Assembly: GCA_047627915.1 (NCBI GenBank)
Contig: JBLHTZ010000007.1
Coordinates: 1 to 64,000, forward strand
Length of the DNA: 64,000 nt
Reading direction: 5' to 3'
Source of the DNA: NORP294 sp047627915
Lineage (GTDB): Bacteria; Bacteroidota; Bacteroidia; Flavobacteriales_E; Vicingaceae
Within the stretch, counting starts at the first letter, position 1. Each line of letters begins with the position of its first letter. The position numbers were made by a program, and so were the translations under genes. This document shows positions 10,036 to 19,117 of the stretch, in pieces. A model generated the notes under the pieces. The model made no database searches. It was not told where the DNA came from and saw only the letters and a list, made by a program, of their open reading frames with translations.

Positions 10036-10671
10036 ATGAAACATAAATTAATTGTAAATCGAACAGCTCATTATTATCATGAACCGGCCGAAGGTCCAAC
10101 CAAAGGAATAATTATCGCAATCCACGGATATGCCCAATTGGCGAGTGTTTTCATTAAAGACTTTAAAGAACTCTCATCGTATGGTTACGCAGTTTACGCA
10201 CCAGAAGCATTTTCAAAATTTTACAATAGAGATCGAAAACCTGTTGCAAGTTGGATGACCTTACACGAACGAGAAGATGAGGTAGGCGATTACAGTGAAT
10301 ATTTAGAAAAATTGATGCTACTGATCATTGAGAAAAACCCAAGTACTCCAATCCATTTAGTTGGATTTTCTCAGGGAGTGTCGACAGTGCTAAGATGGTA
10401 TGCCTCATCAACAACATTGGCAGTAACCGTTCACTTAATCGCAGGAAGTATTCCTGAAGAGTTATCTTTGGACAACTTAAAGCAATTAACAGCCAATAGA
10501 TATTATTACTACCATGGAACGAAAGATCGCCTTGTTAAAGAAAACCAAGTACATGACTATTTAAACCAACTTACGGCCATTGGCATTGATTATAATACAA
10601 TTTCATTTGATGGACGACATGAAGTACCAAAAGAGCTTATAGAGCTATTCAAAACTTATACGCGATCATAA
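10036..10671 (+). CDS. Alpha/beta hydrolase (phospholipase/carboxylesterase-like)
   Basis: Protein of 211 residues with the nucleophile elbow GFSQG (LVGFSQGVSTVLRW), an oxyanion-type IHGYAQ near the N-terminus, a probable acid in HGTKDRLVKENQ and catalytic His in DGRHEVP. No signal peptide, so cytoplasmic. The open frame extends upstream into the ABC-F gene, but the first ATG outside that overlap is 10036, which gives the natural fold start. Substrate is unknown; small esters or acyl groups are the family norm. Its last 16 bases overlap the 3' end of the convergent MATE gene. Confidence 0.8.
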   Translation: MKHKLIVNRTAHYYHEPAEGPTKGIIIAIHGYAQLASVFIKDFKELSSYGYAVYAPEAFSKFYNRDRKPVASWMTLHEREDEVGDYSEYLEKLMLLIIEKNPSTPIHLVGFSQGVSTVLRWYASSTTLAVTVHLIAGSIPEELSLDNLKQLTANRYYYYHGTKDRLVKENQVHDYLNQLTAIGIDYNTISFDGRHEVPKELIELFKTYTRS

Positions 10672-11954
10672 ATACCTTTTTTTGCTAGTACAGTTTGAAT
10701 TACTCCTCGAGAAATCATAAAAAGAGTAAATGCAAGCCATATTCCATGATTTCCCAATAATGAAAGGAAAAAGTAATAACTTGGTAAGAATATTATGAAT
10801 GTAGAAATAAGCAAAGACCATTTCATTTGCTTACTTGCCGTGCAGCCAATGTATACTCCATCCCAAATAAACGCAACTGAATGAATTATTGGGGCAATAA
10901 TTACCCAAGGTAAATAGGGAATTGCTGCTTGAATAACGACCTCCTGATCCGTTAGTAACTCCAAAATAGACCGTCCGAAAACTAAAAACACTAAACTTCC
11001 AATAAGTCCAATTAACAGACCTATTTGAAAAGCTACGTTAATGGATCTTTTAAGTAATTCCAACTTACCCATTCCAAAATATTTCCCTGAAATTGACTCA
11101 GCTGCGAAGGCCAAACCATCAATACCGTAGGCTGACAAACTGATGAATTCTAGTAACAATAAATTGCCTGCTCCCAAACTTGATTCTAGCTCAGCCGCAT
11201 TTACTTTCAGAAAAGTCATGGTAAACAATAAACACAACGTACGGATGAATAAATCTCCATTAACTTGGACAAACTCCATCCATCCTGAAGCTCTATTTAA
11301 ACTACTTTTAAAATACCCTAACCAAGATTTACCGTATTGCTTAAAGATGTAATATATCCCTAGAACTAATCCCATGTATTGAGCTAACAATGTACCGAAA
11401 GCAACTCCCTTTATTCCCAAACCGAAATACTCCACTAAAATATAACTTACAACAATATTTACAACATTAATTACAACGGCAACAGCCAATGCACGCTTTG
11501 GCCTATGAATACCCAAAAGCCATCCATTAATCACAAATAATAAAATACTGGCAGGAGCTGTATAAATTCTAATCTTAAAATAAAGCTGTATAAGGTAAAA
11601 ACTAGAATCGGAAACACTGACCGAACTTTTTACAATTTTGAGCAGTGGAACTTGAAGAACAATAAAAGCTAGACCAAGCAACGCCGCTATAGTGATTCCT
11701 TTGATTAATATCTCCTGAATTTTAATAATGTCATTTTGTCCATATGCTTGTGCCACCTGACCAGTTGTTCCCATGCGTAAGAATCCGAAAGCCCAATAAA
11801 GCAAGTTAAAAATCGCAACAGATAAACCGATAGCAATTATATACTTTGAATCACTCATATGACCCATTAGCATAACGTCTACTATACTAACGAGGGGTAC
11901 AGTTAAGTTGGTTAAAACGTTGGGAATAGTAAGCTTTACAAAGTCCTTATACAT
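10656..11954 (-). CDS. MATE family efflux transporter (DinF-like)
   Basis: Protein of 432 residues with about twelve hydrophobic segments. The start KLTIPNVLTNLTVPLVSIVD and the repeat of this pattern halfway along are typical of MATE cation- or proton-coupled exporters, with MGHM and GTTGQVAQAYG motifs of the DinF branch. It sits in the inner membrane; the substrate is unknown. The start lies 5 bases past the terminator of the gldN operon, so it would need either readthrough or a promoter within the gldN end. It overlaps the alpha/beta hydrolase by 16 bases tail to tail. Confidence 0.9.
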   Translation of the reverse strand: MYKDFVKLTIPNVLTNLTVPLVSIVDVMLMGHMSDSKYIIAIGLSVAIFNLLYWAFGFLRMGTTGQVAQAYGQNDIIKIQEILIKGITIAALLGLAFIVLQVPLLKIVKSSVSVSDSSFYLIQLYFKIRIYTAPASILLFVINGWLLGIHRPKRALAVAVVINVVNIVVSYILVEYFGLGIKGVAFGTLLAQYMGLVLGIYYIFKQYGKSWLGYFKSSLNRASGWMEFVQVNGDLFIRTLCLLFTMTFLKVNAAELESSLGAGNLLLLEFISLSAYGIDGLAFAAESISGKYFGMGKLELLKRSINVAFQIGLLIGLIGSLVFLVFGRSILELLTDQEVVIQAAIPYLPWVIIAPIIHSVAFIWDGVYIGCTASKQMKWSLLISTFIIFLPSYYFFLSLLGNHGIWLAFTLFMISRGVIQTVLAKKGIYDRV

Positions 11955-11959
11955 GTCTT

Positions 11960-11995
11960 AAAAAAAAAGCCCCAATCTTGTTAGATTAGGGCTTT
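11960..11995 (-). terminator. Intrinsic terminator after gldN
   Basis: Arms AAAGCCCCAATC (11966-11977) and GATTAGGGCTTT (11984-11995) with a six-base loop. Read on the minus strand the single imperfect position becomes a G-U pair, and a run of U follows, so it is oriented to end the T9SS operon transcript. Confidence 0.85.
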
Positions 11996-12015
11996 AAAAT
12001 TTATGTTATTACCTA

Positions 12016-12873
12016 TTAATACTCCCACATATCGTGTTCAAAATTCACAATCTCTTGTTGAATTTTTTGAGCCTCTAATAATCGATCTAGATTTCTTGTG
12101 TAGTCATCCAAAATTCTGTTATCATAAACGTTGGTCTCTTTATAGATAAAACCAGAGAACATTCTTTTTCTAAACAAATCTTCATAAGTCATTCTCGATC
12201 CATCATTTTGCGTATTATAAACCTCATGATTTGCTAAAACATATCTCGCTTCAGGAAAATACAACCAAAAAAGACCTTCTTTTCTAGTCGTTCCTGTTTC
12301 GGTATTTAGTGTTTCAATCACCGGTAAAATACCAATTATTCGCACTTCCATAACAGAACGTTCTCTATCAAAAAACCAATCTTCTTTCACTCGATAGCTT
12401 TTAACATTTGCTGCCGTAAGAACCTCATTATAGGTTGACTGAACTTCCAAACCCGTCTCTGCGTCGATATCTGTGGTTGAAATCTCTTTTGATAACTTAC
12501 CAATAGCTTCGCTTTTAGGCAAAGGTACCTGAAACTGACCTCCAACACCATCTTCATCGTAAGCTGTCATTTCACCAGCTTCAACAGCTCCTTTAATGAC
12601 ATCAAACAAACTTAAACGCTCATAACCAATTTCTTTTATTGGACTCAAAGGATAATACAAAGGATGATTCATTTTTTCCTTCAAATCAATGATTCGCCAA
12701 ACCCGTTTGTAATATGTTACATCAGCTTCTCTAACATGCGTATAAGGAATAACTCGTCTAGTTGGTGACGTTTCTTTAATAAACACACCATCTAACACCT
12801 TATTATCGCCTTGTGCAGAAGAACTCTGAACAACAAACAATGAAATTAAGAAACTAAATATAACCTTTTTCAT
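12016..12873 (-). CDS. gldN: Type IX secretion system / gliding motility protein GldN
   Basis: Protein of 285 residues with a signal peptide (hydrophobic residues 4-18, then SSAQG). The segment YKRVWRIIDLKEKMNHPLYYP near residue 53 is the typical GldN/PorN start of the mature domain, and FRKRMFSGFIYKETNVYDNR sits near the C-terminus. GldN is a periplasmic partner of the GldK lipoprotein ring in the T9SS. It begins 10 bases after the gldM stop and is the last gene of the cluster before the terminator. Confidence 0.95.
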   Translation of the reverse strand: MKKVIFSFLISLFVVQSSSAQGDNKVLDGVFIKETSPTRRVIPYTHVREADVTYYKRVWRIIDLKEKMNHPLYYPLSPIKEIGYERLSLFDVIKGAVEAGEMTAYDEDGVGGQFQVPLPKSEAIGKLSKEISTTDIDAETGLEVQSTYNEVLTAANVKSYRVKEDWFFDRERSVMEVRIIGILPVIETLNTETGTTRKEGLFWLYFPEARYVLANHEVYNTQNDGSRMTYEDLFRKRMFSGFIYKETNVYDNRILDDYTRNLDRLLEAQKIQQEIVNFEHDMWEY

Positions 12874-12883
12874 AATACTATTT

Positions 12884-14521
12884 TTAAACAGCTTTCAACA
12901 CTATTGAGCCAAGCTTTCTTTCTTCACCATCAGGCATTGTTGCCTTAATGTCTTCAAAAGTAACTCTAGAGCCTGGTTTTATCTGCCGTAAAATTCCTTG
13001 AACGGTAGAATTAAATTTAGGCCCTGTTACAGGTATTTCTTTTGACAAACCGTTGGCTTGAGTGTAAACAAATTTGTATGAAGAAACTATAACTCTCACA
13101 TCAAATTCAAAATTTTCCATTTGAGCAATGATTCCTGAAGTGGCTGCTAATTTCCCTCTCGGTATTGCACCTGAGGATTTTCCTCCAATTTCAGCTATAG
13201 GTGTTGGAATTTTTTTAACTCTAAACTCCATTGAACCCATTTTCTGACGATTTCCATCAATATCAGCAGAAACGCTTACAACAGCCTTACCAGGAGTTTT
13301 CACATTTACTACCCAACCATCCTTAGACTTTGTAATAGATCCTCCTGAAACGGAAGCCGCAATTTTATCTTTTGGTACACCGGAAGCCGAAATATCAACA
13401 GGATTAGGAACTCCAATATAGAATACGTTCATTGCGGTCGCCGAAATAGTAGTACTTGGCGCTGCAACTTGATAATTTATATCGTAAGGATATTGCTCCA
13501 TTCCCTTTGGCCCCTTGAAATTAATTACACCCTTGTAAGTAAATAACCCTTGTGCTCGAGTAGGAATCTTTATATAACCATTTCCCTTCACTACATTAAT
13601 TGGAATCTCTTCTCCTGTAATCTTTTTCGTAGTAGTATCATAACCTTCTCCTAATAAAATCTCAGGTGACATTGTTGTATCAAACGCCGCCAAGAACACC
13701 TTAGCACTGAATGTATCACCCGCTATCACATAATTCGAATTAGGAATAATAGCAGGAGCTAATCCAGTGAACTTATAAGTAAGCTCATCTGCACTACCAA
13801 ACAAATACTTTACCACATCAGATTCAAAAGCTCTAACATCCGTTTGCATTTTTGTTAGTAACGTAATTGATGCCGCAGTAGGAACGCTATAAAAATTCCA
13901 AGAAGGCCAATTTTCTCGATTACCGCCGGCTGTTATACGATCTTCAAATTTATAAGTTTCATCCAGCGAACTTTGAATCGGAGAATCTTTCGGCACGTAA
14001 CCTTTTAACTCGTCTTTGAAAACGGTTAACTTACTCATCAAATCCATTGCAGAATATTCATCTGTTTTAGGCTTTGCAGGCTCAGAGCCTACCAATATTT
14101 GAGTTGGAATCAAATAATTGTCTTTCACTTTAACATACTTCAAGTCAAGAATTGTATCTACCCCATATTGATTTTTACCACGCGCAGTTTCCTCAGTGTA
14201 TTCAGGTTGAACACCTGCAATAATTTTAACCTTTATATCATCAATATAGGTCACTAAATCGTCCGCCAATTTCTGAACTTTTTGAGCCTTCGCCCAACCG
14301 TTACCGAACTTTTCTTTATTTTCTGCAAATTGATTTGAAAATCTGTTATATTGATCGTCGTTTTTATCTTTAAAATTGTTCTTGGTATTCTCCAAGCCGT
14401 TGTTTACCGTGACAAATGCATTAAGGATATCTTTGGATACGTTCATCGCTAGTAAAGCGGTTAATACCAAGTACATCATCCCAATCATTTTCTGTCGTGG
14501 TGGTAATTTACCTCCTGCCAT
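12884..14521 (-). CDS. gldM: Type IX secretion system motor protein GldM
   Basis: Protein of 545 residues. One N-terminal membrane helix (residues about 12-30, MIGMMYLVLTALLAMNVSKD) with Arg9 just before it is the conserved GldM anchor that sits inside the GldL ring. A large periplasmic part follows with the expected beta-sandwich domains (for example YIGVPNPVDISASGVP and RVIVSSYKFVYT). Together with GldL it forms the proton-driven rotary motor of type IX secretion and, in gliding species, of motility. Spacing to gldL is 39 bases and to gldN 10 bases. Confidence 0.96.
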   Translation of the reverse strand: MAGGKLPPRQKMIGMMYLVLTALLAMNVSKDILNAFVTVNNGLENTKNNFKDKNDDQYNRFSNQFAENKEKFGNGWAKAQKVQKLADDLVTYIDDIKVKIIAGVQPEYTEETARGKNQYGVDTILDLKYVKVKDNYLIPTQILVGSEPAKPKTDEYSAMDLMSKLTVFKDELKGYVPKDSPIQSSLDETYKFEDRITAGGNRENWPSWNFYSVPTAASITLLTKMQTDVRAFESDVVKYLFGSADELTYKFTGLAPAIIPNSNYVIAGDTFSAKVFLAAFDTTMSPEILLGEGYDTTTKKITGEEIPINVVKGNGYIKIPTRAQGLFTYKGVINFKGPKGMEQYPYDINYQVAAPSTTISATAMNVFYIGVPNPVDISASGVPKDKIAASVSGGSITKSKDGWVVNVKTPGKAVVSVSADIDGNRQKMGSMEFRVKKIPTPIAEIGGKSSGAIPRGKLAATSGIIAQMENFEFDVRVIVSSYKFVYTQANGLSKEIPVTGPKFNSTVQGILRQIKPGSRVTFEDIKATMPDGEERKLGSIVLKAV

Positions 14522-14560
14522 TCTATTTAATTTTTAGTATGTTTTTGAAAATGATTTATG

Positions 14561-15373
14561 TTACGCTTGACCACCTGGGTTCATAGCAGTTAACATGTTA
14601 CCGTAAATTTTATTTAAAGAACTTAAATTATTAGCTAATTCAGAAATATTAGTTTTGTATTTCTCCGTTCCTTCAATTGAACTATTAAGGTTGTTCATCA
14701 ACGTGTCCATTCCTTCAAAAGCTGAATTACTAGCTTGCATATGCTCAGAAGCTGACTTTAATTGTAACTCATATATGTTGTTCAATTCACTTAATTTAGA
14801 GCTAACGTTTCTTAAACTTTCTGAATAAGCGCTGCTATCTTCTGAAGAAACAGTTAAACCTGTTAACGTCTCCGATGCTGCCGCATATGAAGCTGAAAGG
14901 TTTACCATTTTAGAAGATGCATCTTTAATATTGCCTGCGAACTCATTTGAAGCAGCTCCAACATCAGCAATATCATTCAACCTAGAAGTATGATCAGCTA
15001 AATTTCTAAATCCAGTTCCTAAACTTTCAATTAACTCTGGTCCAATCTTAGCGTCCTCTAACATTTGATCTAACTCTTGAGAAGCTGAACCACCTTTTCT
15101 TGAAGAAGCTGTTGTTAATGCGTCATCTTCAATACCTGCTAATTCAGGGTAAGCTAAAGTCCAATCTACTTCACTGTGTGGTGGCTCGAAGGCAGATACT
15201 GCAAAAATCAAAGCTTCAACTGAAAGACCTGTAATTAACATGGCAGATGCACCAGGCCAGTGCTCAATCTTAAATAATGCGCCAACAATTACAACCGCTG
15301 CACCCATTCCGTACAACAAGCCCATCATTTTCTTTCCTTTCTTTGTTTCAAATAAAAACTCTACTACTCCCAT
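14561..15373 (-). CDS. gldL: Type IX secretion system motor protein GldL
   Basis: Protein of 270 residues with two membrane helices at about residues 17-34 and 42-60, joined by the signature FKIEHWPGA. Acidic residues E37 and E53 lie in or next to these helices, consistent with the proton path of the GldL-GldM motor. The remaining 200 residues are a cytoplasmic, Ser/Ala-rich helical region (SETLTGLTVSSED, LNNLNSSIEGTEKY), as in other GldL proteins. Its leader contains an unusual ATTG microsatellite. ATG at 15373 is the only sensible start. Confidence 0.95.
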   Translation of the reverse strand: MGVVEFLFETKKGKKMMGLLYGMGAAVVIVGALFKIEHWPGASAMLITGLSVEALIFAVSAFEPPHSEVDWTLAYPELAGIEDDALTTASSRKGGSASQELDQMLEDAKIGPELIESLGTGFRNLADHTSRLNDIADVGAASNEFAGNIKDASSKMVNLSASYAAASETLTGLTVSSEDSSAYSESLRNVSSKLSELNNIYELQLKSASEHMQASNSAFEGMDTLMNNLNSSIEGTEKYKTNISELANNLSSLNKIYGNMLTAMNPGGQA

Positions 15374-15400
15374 CTTAATTCTTAGTTAATTGTTTAGTTA

Positions 15401-15446
<46 letters not shown>

Positions 15447-15453
15447 AAAAAAA

Positions 15454-16752
15454 TTATAATTCCTCGTTATTTTCCGGTCTACCCAAGAAAGACATTACAT
15501 TTCTAAAACCGATGTAACACTTAGCGGTATCTTGGTATTCAAATGTTCTCGTTCCGTTGTGTAAATAGTAAGACACATCTTTCCAAGATCCGCCTCGAAT
15601 AACTTTTCTTTTCAATGAAGGAGGATCTGATTCTTTAGCCTCATATGAATAATCCATATTCATGTCGTGAGCAAAGTCATAAGCAGACTCATCAAAAGAA
15701 TTACTTGTCCATTCCGCTACATTTCCTGCCATACAGAACAAACCGTAATCATTTGGATTGTAAGAATAAACTTTAACTGTGTTTAACCCTCCGTCATCAA
15801 CGTAATTACCTCTTAGAGGTTTGAAGTTACCCAAGAAACAACCTGCTGTATTTCTAATGTAAGGGCCTCCCCACGGGAATTGGTTGTTATCTAAACCACC
15901 TCTTGCTGCCCATTCCCATTCTGATTCTGTTGGCAATCTAAAGTGCTGCACTGCACTAAATCCACCTCCTCTTAAATAATTGTTCAACAATTCAGTTCTC
16001 CAAATCGAGAAAGCTCTTGCTTGCTTCCACGATATGCCTACCAAAGGATAGTCGTCATAAGCAGGATGCCAGAAATAAGTATTGGTTAATGGCTCGTTAT
16101 AAGAATATGTAAAATCATGAACCCATGCTAATGTATCAGGGTAAACATTTATAATATCTTTCTTAATGAACACAGAACGATCAATTTGACCTTGCTCTCT
16201 ACTAAATCTAGAAGCAGCTGTTCTATAATCAATCCAAGAATATTCAAACATTAACTTTCTAGTATCTATTTGCTTTCTATTATAGAATCTTTCGTAGTCG
16301 GGTAAAAACATTACTTCTAATGCTTCTCTTTCTTCCTCGCCAATCCAATTCATTTTTGCATACCAGTTTATGGTAGGCGGCTCCATATCCTCTCCGTAAG
16401 AATTGATTGTATTCGAGTAGTATTCTTCATCTACTTCTTCTGCTAAAATTTTTCTAGCGATCGAATCTCTCACCCAATAAACAAATTGTCTGTATTCGTT
16501 ATTCGTAATTTCTGTTTGATCCATATAAAATGCAGCTAAAGAAACAACCTTAGTCTTTGATTGACGCGCACCAGGTACATCTTGGTCGGTATTCCCCATT
16601 GTAAAGCTTCCCTGAGGAATCAATAGCATCCCATAAGGAACAGGCTGATACCAATTTTCTCTACCCTGAACACCAATGAGCTCACCGTTGTCGTAGTTAC
16701 ATGAAGTAAGCACGGCAATCATTATAAATAATATATAGGTCAATTTTTTCAT
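15454..16752 (-). CDS. gldK: Type IX secretion lipoprotein GldK (formylglycine-enzyme-like fold)
   Basis: Protein of 432 residues starting MKKLTYILFIMIAVLTSC, a lipoprotein signal with Cys18. The FGE-sulfatase fold follows: LIPQGSFTMGNTDQD near the N-terminus, RLPTESEWEWAARGG in the middle, and MAGNVAEWTSN with VIRGGSW near the end. GldK/PorK forms the periplasmic ring with GldN beneath the outer membrane. The frame is open 57 bases further up, but the ATG at 16752 places the lipoprotein signal first, and a promoter-like element covers the upstream alternative start. Confidence 0.96.
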   Translation of the reverse strand: MKKLTYILFIMIAVLTSCNYDNGELIGVQGRENWYQPVPYGMLLIPQGSFTMGNTDQDVPGARQSKTKVVSLAAFYMDQTEITNNEYRQFVYWVRDSIARKILAEEVDEEYYSNTINSYGEDMEPPTINWYAKMNWIGEEEREALEVMFLPDYERFYNRKQIDTRKLMFEYSWIDYRTAASRFSREQGQIDRSVFIKKDIINVYPDTLAWVHDFTYSYNEPLTNTYFWHPAYDDYPLVGISWKQARAFSIWRTELLNNYLRGGGFSAVQHFRLPTESEWEWAARGGLDNNQFPWGGPYIRNTAGCFLGNFKPLRGNYVDDGGLNTVKVYSYNPNDYGLFCMAGNVAEWTSNSFDESAYDFAHDMNMDYSYEAKESDPPSLKRKVIRGGSWKDVSYYLHNGTRTFEYQDTAKCYIGFRNVMSFLGRPENNEEL

Positions 16753-16806
16753 GGCCTTAAATTTTAAAAACTGAATCTTAGTCAATCCGGTTAAATTTGG
16801 AACTTG

Positions 16807-16838
16807 CAAGTATAATTAATTTTTTTCTAATTTATCAA
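16807..16838 (-). promoter_or_regulatory. Putative promoter of gldK
   Basis: On the minus strand TTG (16838-16836) is followed after 21 bases by TATACTTG (16814-16807), close to the Bacteroidota pattern TTG-N19-21-TAnnTTTG. Transcription would start near 16800, about 50 bases before the gldK ATG. This suggests gldKLMN can be transcribed separately from the porP-like gene upstream. Confidence 0.5.
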
Positions 16839-16849
16839 CAATCGAGTTT

Positions 16850-17833
16850 TTATAAAAATCGAACGTCTTTGTATCTTTCAATTTTTTCATTCTTAACAAA
16901 CTTGTAACAATAGTTGAGCATAAACTCGATGCTGCCATTGTTATACGAACTTAAGTCCGAAATATTGTAGTCGTAAGCTACACCTATCTTAATATTATCA
17001 AATTGCCCACCTAAACCAAGACCTGCAAAATCAAGTCCTGCTAGCAGTGAAGCCGCATCTTGAATTCTATAAGAGATCCCAGTCCAAATCAGGTCATTGT
17101 ACTTAACATTAGTATTCAAATCCACCTGAGTTGAAACTGCATCACTCTTTACAAAAAAGGATGGCATTATTTCAAATTTTCGTCCTCCAAGCTGTGTTTC
17201 GTAATTATATCCAGCCATTACGTAATAATGTCTAGCTTTCTTAAAAGTTAACGAAGAAAGGTCAGCCAAATTATCTGAGATAACCGACTGCTCCATGTGT
17301 GTCGAAGAAAGACCAACATACATATTCTTACGGTAATAATAAAGACCAACTCCTAAATCAAATACGGTTGCTCCCGCTTCTGAATTTGGTATTTTAGGAT
17401 CTTCAGTACCGTCAAACGCTCCTTCTGAAGTTCTCCAATCTCCCGATATTGATTGGTTGTAAATCCCCAATTCAATACCTCCAGAAAGTACACCTTGCTG
17501 AATTCTTTTATGATAAGACAATGCTAATTTGGCATTTAAAGACTGAATAGGCCCTATTTCATCCTGAACAACAGTAAGACCTGCTCCTACCTTATGCTTT
17601 TGTAAAATAGTAGTTCCGTAATCAACACTCAATAAGTTAGTCTTAGGATTTCCTTCAAATCCCATCCACTGCTCTCTTGAAATGATAGTAGCACAAAATG
17701 ACTCTTTTGCCCCCGCATACGCTGGGTTAACCGCAAGTCTATTGAACATGTTTTGTGTAAATTGAGGATCTTGTTGTGCGCTCATTTCGAACACACTGAA
17801 TAGACACACAACAGCAATCAAAATCTTCTTCAT
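16850..17833 (-). CDS. PorP/SprF family type IX secretion membrane protein
   Basis: Protein of 327 residues with a signal peptide ending MSAQ. The mature start QDPQFTQNMFNRLAVNPAYAG is shared with PorP and SprF, outer-membrane barrels that anchor or secrete T9SS substrates (text split here: QDPQFTQNM then NPAYAG are the key parts). Alternating hydrophobic strands run to the C-terminus. Its place directly before gldK matches the porP-porKLMN order of the phylum, so a core rather than accessory role is likely. A weak TACCTTAG box lies upstream at 17889-17882. Confidence 0.93.
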   Translation of the reverse strand: MKKILIAVVCLFSVFEMSAQQDPQFTQNMFNRLAVNPAYAGAKESFCATIISREQWMGFEGNPKTNLLSVDYGTTILQKHKVGAGLTVVQDEIGPIQSLNAKLALSYHKRIQQGVLSGGIELGIYNQSISGDWRTSEGAFDGTEDPKIPNSEAGATVFDLGVGLYYYRKNMYVGLSSTHMEQSVISDNLADLSSLTFKKARHYYVMAGYNYETQLGGRKFEIMPSFFVKSDAVSTQVDLNTNVKYNDLIWTGISYRIQDAASLLAGLDFAGLGLGGQFDNIKIGVAYDYNISDLSSYNNGSIEFMLNYCYKFVKNEKIERYKDVRFL

Positions 17834-17955
17834 AGGGTGATTTTATGAATTTTATCCTTAATATAGGTTAATTTTAGTCGTCTAAGGTACCCATTTTTTA
17901 GATTGACACATTCATTTATTAATGAATTTGTAAAAACTTGTTTGTTAAAATCAGC

Positions 17956-19116
17956 TCACTTTAATTTTTGAAAAGTCTGAAACCATCGCTCTGGAATCTC
18001 GTTTTTAGTAGCAGTGACATAATCATTGTAATCGCACGGAAGCATTAAATGTCGTTCATACTTTTTCATAAAACTTTCATGATAGGGAACGTTCATCCAC
18101 CATCTATCTGACTTCGGGCTTTTATAAAACACTAGCTCGCGTTCTCCTTCCTCTAAGTTTACAGTATACTTTACATATTCCCTTTTATTACAAGCCGGAA
18201 AATCTCCCTTTCGAGCATAATAACCGTCAATAAAGTACCATATCATCTGCGCGATAAGGTTTGCTGTTTGACCGTGGTCAAAAATCGATGGATTGAAATC
18301 GTAAATTCCAAATGAACTTAATTTATCACTCATTCCAGCATAGCGACTTAACTGACAAGCTTGTTCTCCACTCAGCCCATTGGCTGATGTCACTTTATTA
18401 GCTGGCGCATAAGATTGAGCGACAGCACTCATGCTAAAATTTATAAAATCTGCATTTCTTATAATTGGTTCCGCAACCCGAATATCTGCCTTTAGTTCAC
18501 CAAGTCTATGGCTATCAAAAAACAGGTCCTCTAGCAAGTGCAGCTCTGCTTGATCAATTAAGTACGTTTGATAACCAAGGTTTGAGAAATTGAATAAAAC
18601 ATTCGGCTGCTGAATGATAATTTTTGAAAAATAATTTAAATCATGAATTGGCTCATCTGTTTTTCCTAAAGCAAATTTTGAATCTATACTTACTAAATTA
18701 ACTGTTTGCTCTTCTTTCGTATATGCCATATAATTAGCATAAACTAAATCTTGAGAACCTCCAAGAAACACCGGAATAACATTTTTCCGCAACAGTTGAG
18801 AAATAGCATCTGTAACTGCAAAATAAGTGTCCGTTACACTTTCACCCTGGCGAATAGTTCCAAGGTCTGCCATCTTAAAAGGATTTAACCCTTGATAAAG
18901 TTGATAGAAATAACTTCTCACCTGATTTGCTCCTTTTGAGCATCCAATATTCCTTATACTTCCTCTCTCTTCTTCAATATCAAAAAATACGATATCATAT
19001 GCTTCTATCGAGTTTGGACTGAGGTCTATTTGATTTCCAATTTGGCCTTCTGTTAAAAGATGAAAGCCATCAATTTTATCCGTTTCAACCTTTTGAAAAT
19101 AATCAAATAGTGACAT
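17956..19116 (-). CDS. Ureohydrolase (arginase / formimidoylglutamase) family homologue lacking metal ligands
   Basis: Protein of 386 residues whose order of blocks matches the arginase fold: PVFLGGSQDLVYANY, VSIDSKFAL, INFSMSAVAQSYAPA and SSFGIYDFNP. Active members bind two Mn ions through GGDHS-, DAHxD- and SxDxD-type motifs. Here the first has GGSQD, the second SIDSK and the third has no aspartate at the usual sites, so catalysis is unlikely. It lies between topA (1 base away) and the T9SS cluster; I recall the same arrangement in other Bacteroidota, which hints at a structural or regulatory role. Its true function is unknown. Confidence 0.75.
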   Translation of the reverse strand: MSLFDYFQKVETDKIDGFHLLTEGQIGNQIDLSPNSIEAYDIVFFDIEEERGSIRNIGCSKGANQVRSYFYQLYQGLNPFKMADLGTIRQGESVTDTYFAVTDAISQLLRKNVIPVFLGGSQDLVYANYMAYTKEEQTVNLVSIDSKFALGKTDEPIHDLNYFSKIIIQQPNVLFNFSNLGYQTYLIDQAELHLLEDLFFDSHRLGELKADIRVAEPIIRNADFINFSMSAVAQSYAPANKVTSANGLSGEQACQLSRYAGMSDKLSSFGIYDFNPSIFDHGQTANLIAQMIWYFIDGYYARKGDFPACNKREYVKYTVNLEEGERELVFYKSPKSDRWWMNVPYHESFMKKYERHLMLPCDYNDYVTATKNEIPERWFQTFQKLK

Positions 19117-19117
19117 G

